This document shows positions 63,421 through 64,000 of a stretch of DNA of 64,000 nt, one piece after another; within the stretch, counting starts at the first letter, position 1, and every line of letters begins with the position of its first letter. This DNA is from Prorocentrum cordatum. Taxonomy: Eukaryota; Sar; Dinophyceae; Prorocentrales; Prorocentraceae. The position numbers and the translations under genes are program-made. The DNA is taken from contig CAUYUJ010003424.1 of assembly GCA_963575745.1 (NCBI GenBank), positions 1 through 64,000 of the forward strand. The letters run 5' to 3'. The notes beneath the pieces are model-generated. The model did no database searches and was not told where the DNA came from. It was given only the letters and a program-made list of their open reading frames with translations.

Positions 63421-63522
63421 CCTTTGGAGCCGGCAGGGGCCCAAAAGGGGCCCTACAGGGGCGAAAGAAAGGGCCCCGGGGCCCCTTGAGGCGCCTTTTG
63501 GGTACCCGCCGGCTCCCGAAGG
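63421..63522. repeat. Fold-back element, 102 bp
   Basis: Arms 63421-63448 (CCTTTGGAGCCGGC...CCCAAAAGG) and 63494-63522 (CCTTTTGGG...GCCGGCTCCCGAAGG) pair at about 25 of 28 positions. Inside are further GGGGCCC palindromes, so the whole is a near-continuous GC hairpin. Confidence 0.75.
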
Positions 63523-63724
63523 GGCCCGGGCCCCTTGAGGGCTCCTTTCTTCATCCCCCATTTGACTCGGGTCTTCCCCCATCAGCATGCGCCCGAAAGC
63601 CTCTCTCCACCTTGTAGGTCACGCTCTCCGGCCTGGTGGCTCCCGCTGCGCCTGTGGCAGGCTGCTGCTGCTGCTCCCCCTCCTTCTGTGCTCAAGAGCT
63701 CCTGCTGTGACCGCTCCGCGCCCC

Positions 63725-63840
63725 CTCCACCTCCTCCTCCTCCTCCACCTCCTCCTCCTCCTCCTCCTCCTCCTCCTCCTCCTCCTCCTCCTCCTCCTCC
63801 TCCTCCTCCTCCTCCTCCTCCTCCCCCTCCCTCTTCTCTC
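63725..63840. repeat. (CTC)n microsatellite
   Basis: CTC/CTCCAC run of about 110 bp. Beyond it (63841-64000) nothing is recognised. Confidence 0.95.
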
Positions 63841-64000
63841 CTCCTCCCCCCCCTGCCGCCCCCTCCCTCAAGCCCGCTCGTCGGATCCTACGACGACATG
63901 CGGCTCTCAATCCCGCCGCTCGTCCTCGCTCCCGGCCTCCGGGGCCCGTGGCCCGGCCCTGGGGCCATTCGGCATGGCTTCTGTGAAGGGAAACTGGGAC

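Noticed and set aside
1-64000. Dinoflagellate spliced-leader gene, 5S rRNA, U6 or other RNA genes
   Set aside because: I looked for the spliced-leader core (CCATTTTGGCTCAAG) and for conserved 5S and U6 stretches on both strands and found none. A CCCATTTTGGGCC in the B repeats of the YR element is not the leader.
1-64000. CRISPR arrays and bacterial operons
   Set aside because: Tandem repeats here have no uniform repeats with unique spacers, and no cas-like or prokaryotic gene is present.

Overview
The window looks like nuclear DNA of a GC-rich dinoflagellate. The basis is indirect: many long G+C-rich open frames on both strands, large amounts of nested minisatellite and trinucleotide repeat, three retroelement classes whose protein motifs I recognise as typical of dinoflagellate genomes, and no bacterial-style genes, rRNA, tRNA, CRISPR array or spliced-leader sequence. 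A GC-rich genus such as Prorocentrum is my guess, not a demonstration. I recognise no host housekeeping gene in the 64 kb. Every protein-coding region I can support belongs to a retroelement, and all of them lie on the minus strand.

Layout. 1-3.7 kb: a block of about 0.9 kb present twice plus a partial third copy, built around a 64-bp satellite. 3.7-13.0 kb: a decayed LTR-retrotransposon-like gag-pro polyprotein with a capsid-like region, a zinc knuckle with one ligand changed, a RING finger cut by TGA and a retropepsin with DIG for DTG. It carries more than 20 copies of a GC-rich 14-bp palindrome encoding AGxPA. 13.0-31.5 kb: gene-free DNA with small fold-back elements (17.5-22.3 kb), dispersed repeats and a layered repeat structure around a 2-kb minisatellite (26.1-29.95 kb). 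31.49-42.16 kb: a nearly intact tyrosine-recombinase (YR) retrotransposon, with split direct repeats A1...B1-A2-B2, a membrane-protein ORF, a gag-like ORF, an RT-RNase H ORF and a YR ORF. 42.2-46.2 kb: CAT/CTC microsatellites and a nested satellite with a variable 9-bp subrepeat. 47.3-50.3 kb: a 5'-truncated non-LTR element (RT, RNase H). 50.4-52.6 kb: GACGGCC-type dispersed repeats. 53.7-59.4 kb: a second, longer non-LTR element (ORF1, endonuclease, RT, RNase H), frameshifted. 59.6-64 kb: gene-free repeats.

The highlight is the YR retrotransposon. Its 158-bp B repeats and 56-bp A repeats are letter-for-letter identical, so it is young. It has the A1-B1-A2-B2 arrangement that marks integration from a circular intermediate, and it sits at an AT dinucleotide. 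Its first two ORFs overlap as TGATG, its second and third are separated by TGAAGATG, and its RT-RNase H protein ends in a DnaJ J-domain with the HPD motif. I know of no description of an RT-RNase H-J-domain fusion. The AGxPA palindromes in the decayed element are a second possible undescribed phenomenon: a short palindrome apparently spread in frame through coding sequence, formally like Rickettsia palindromic elements.
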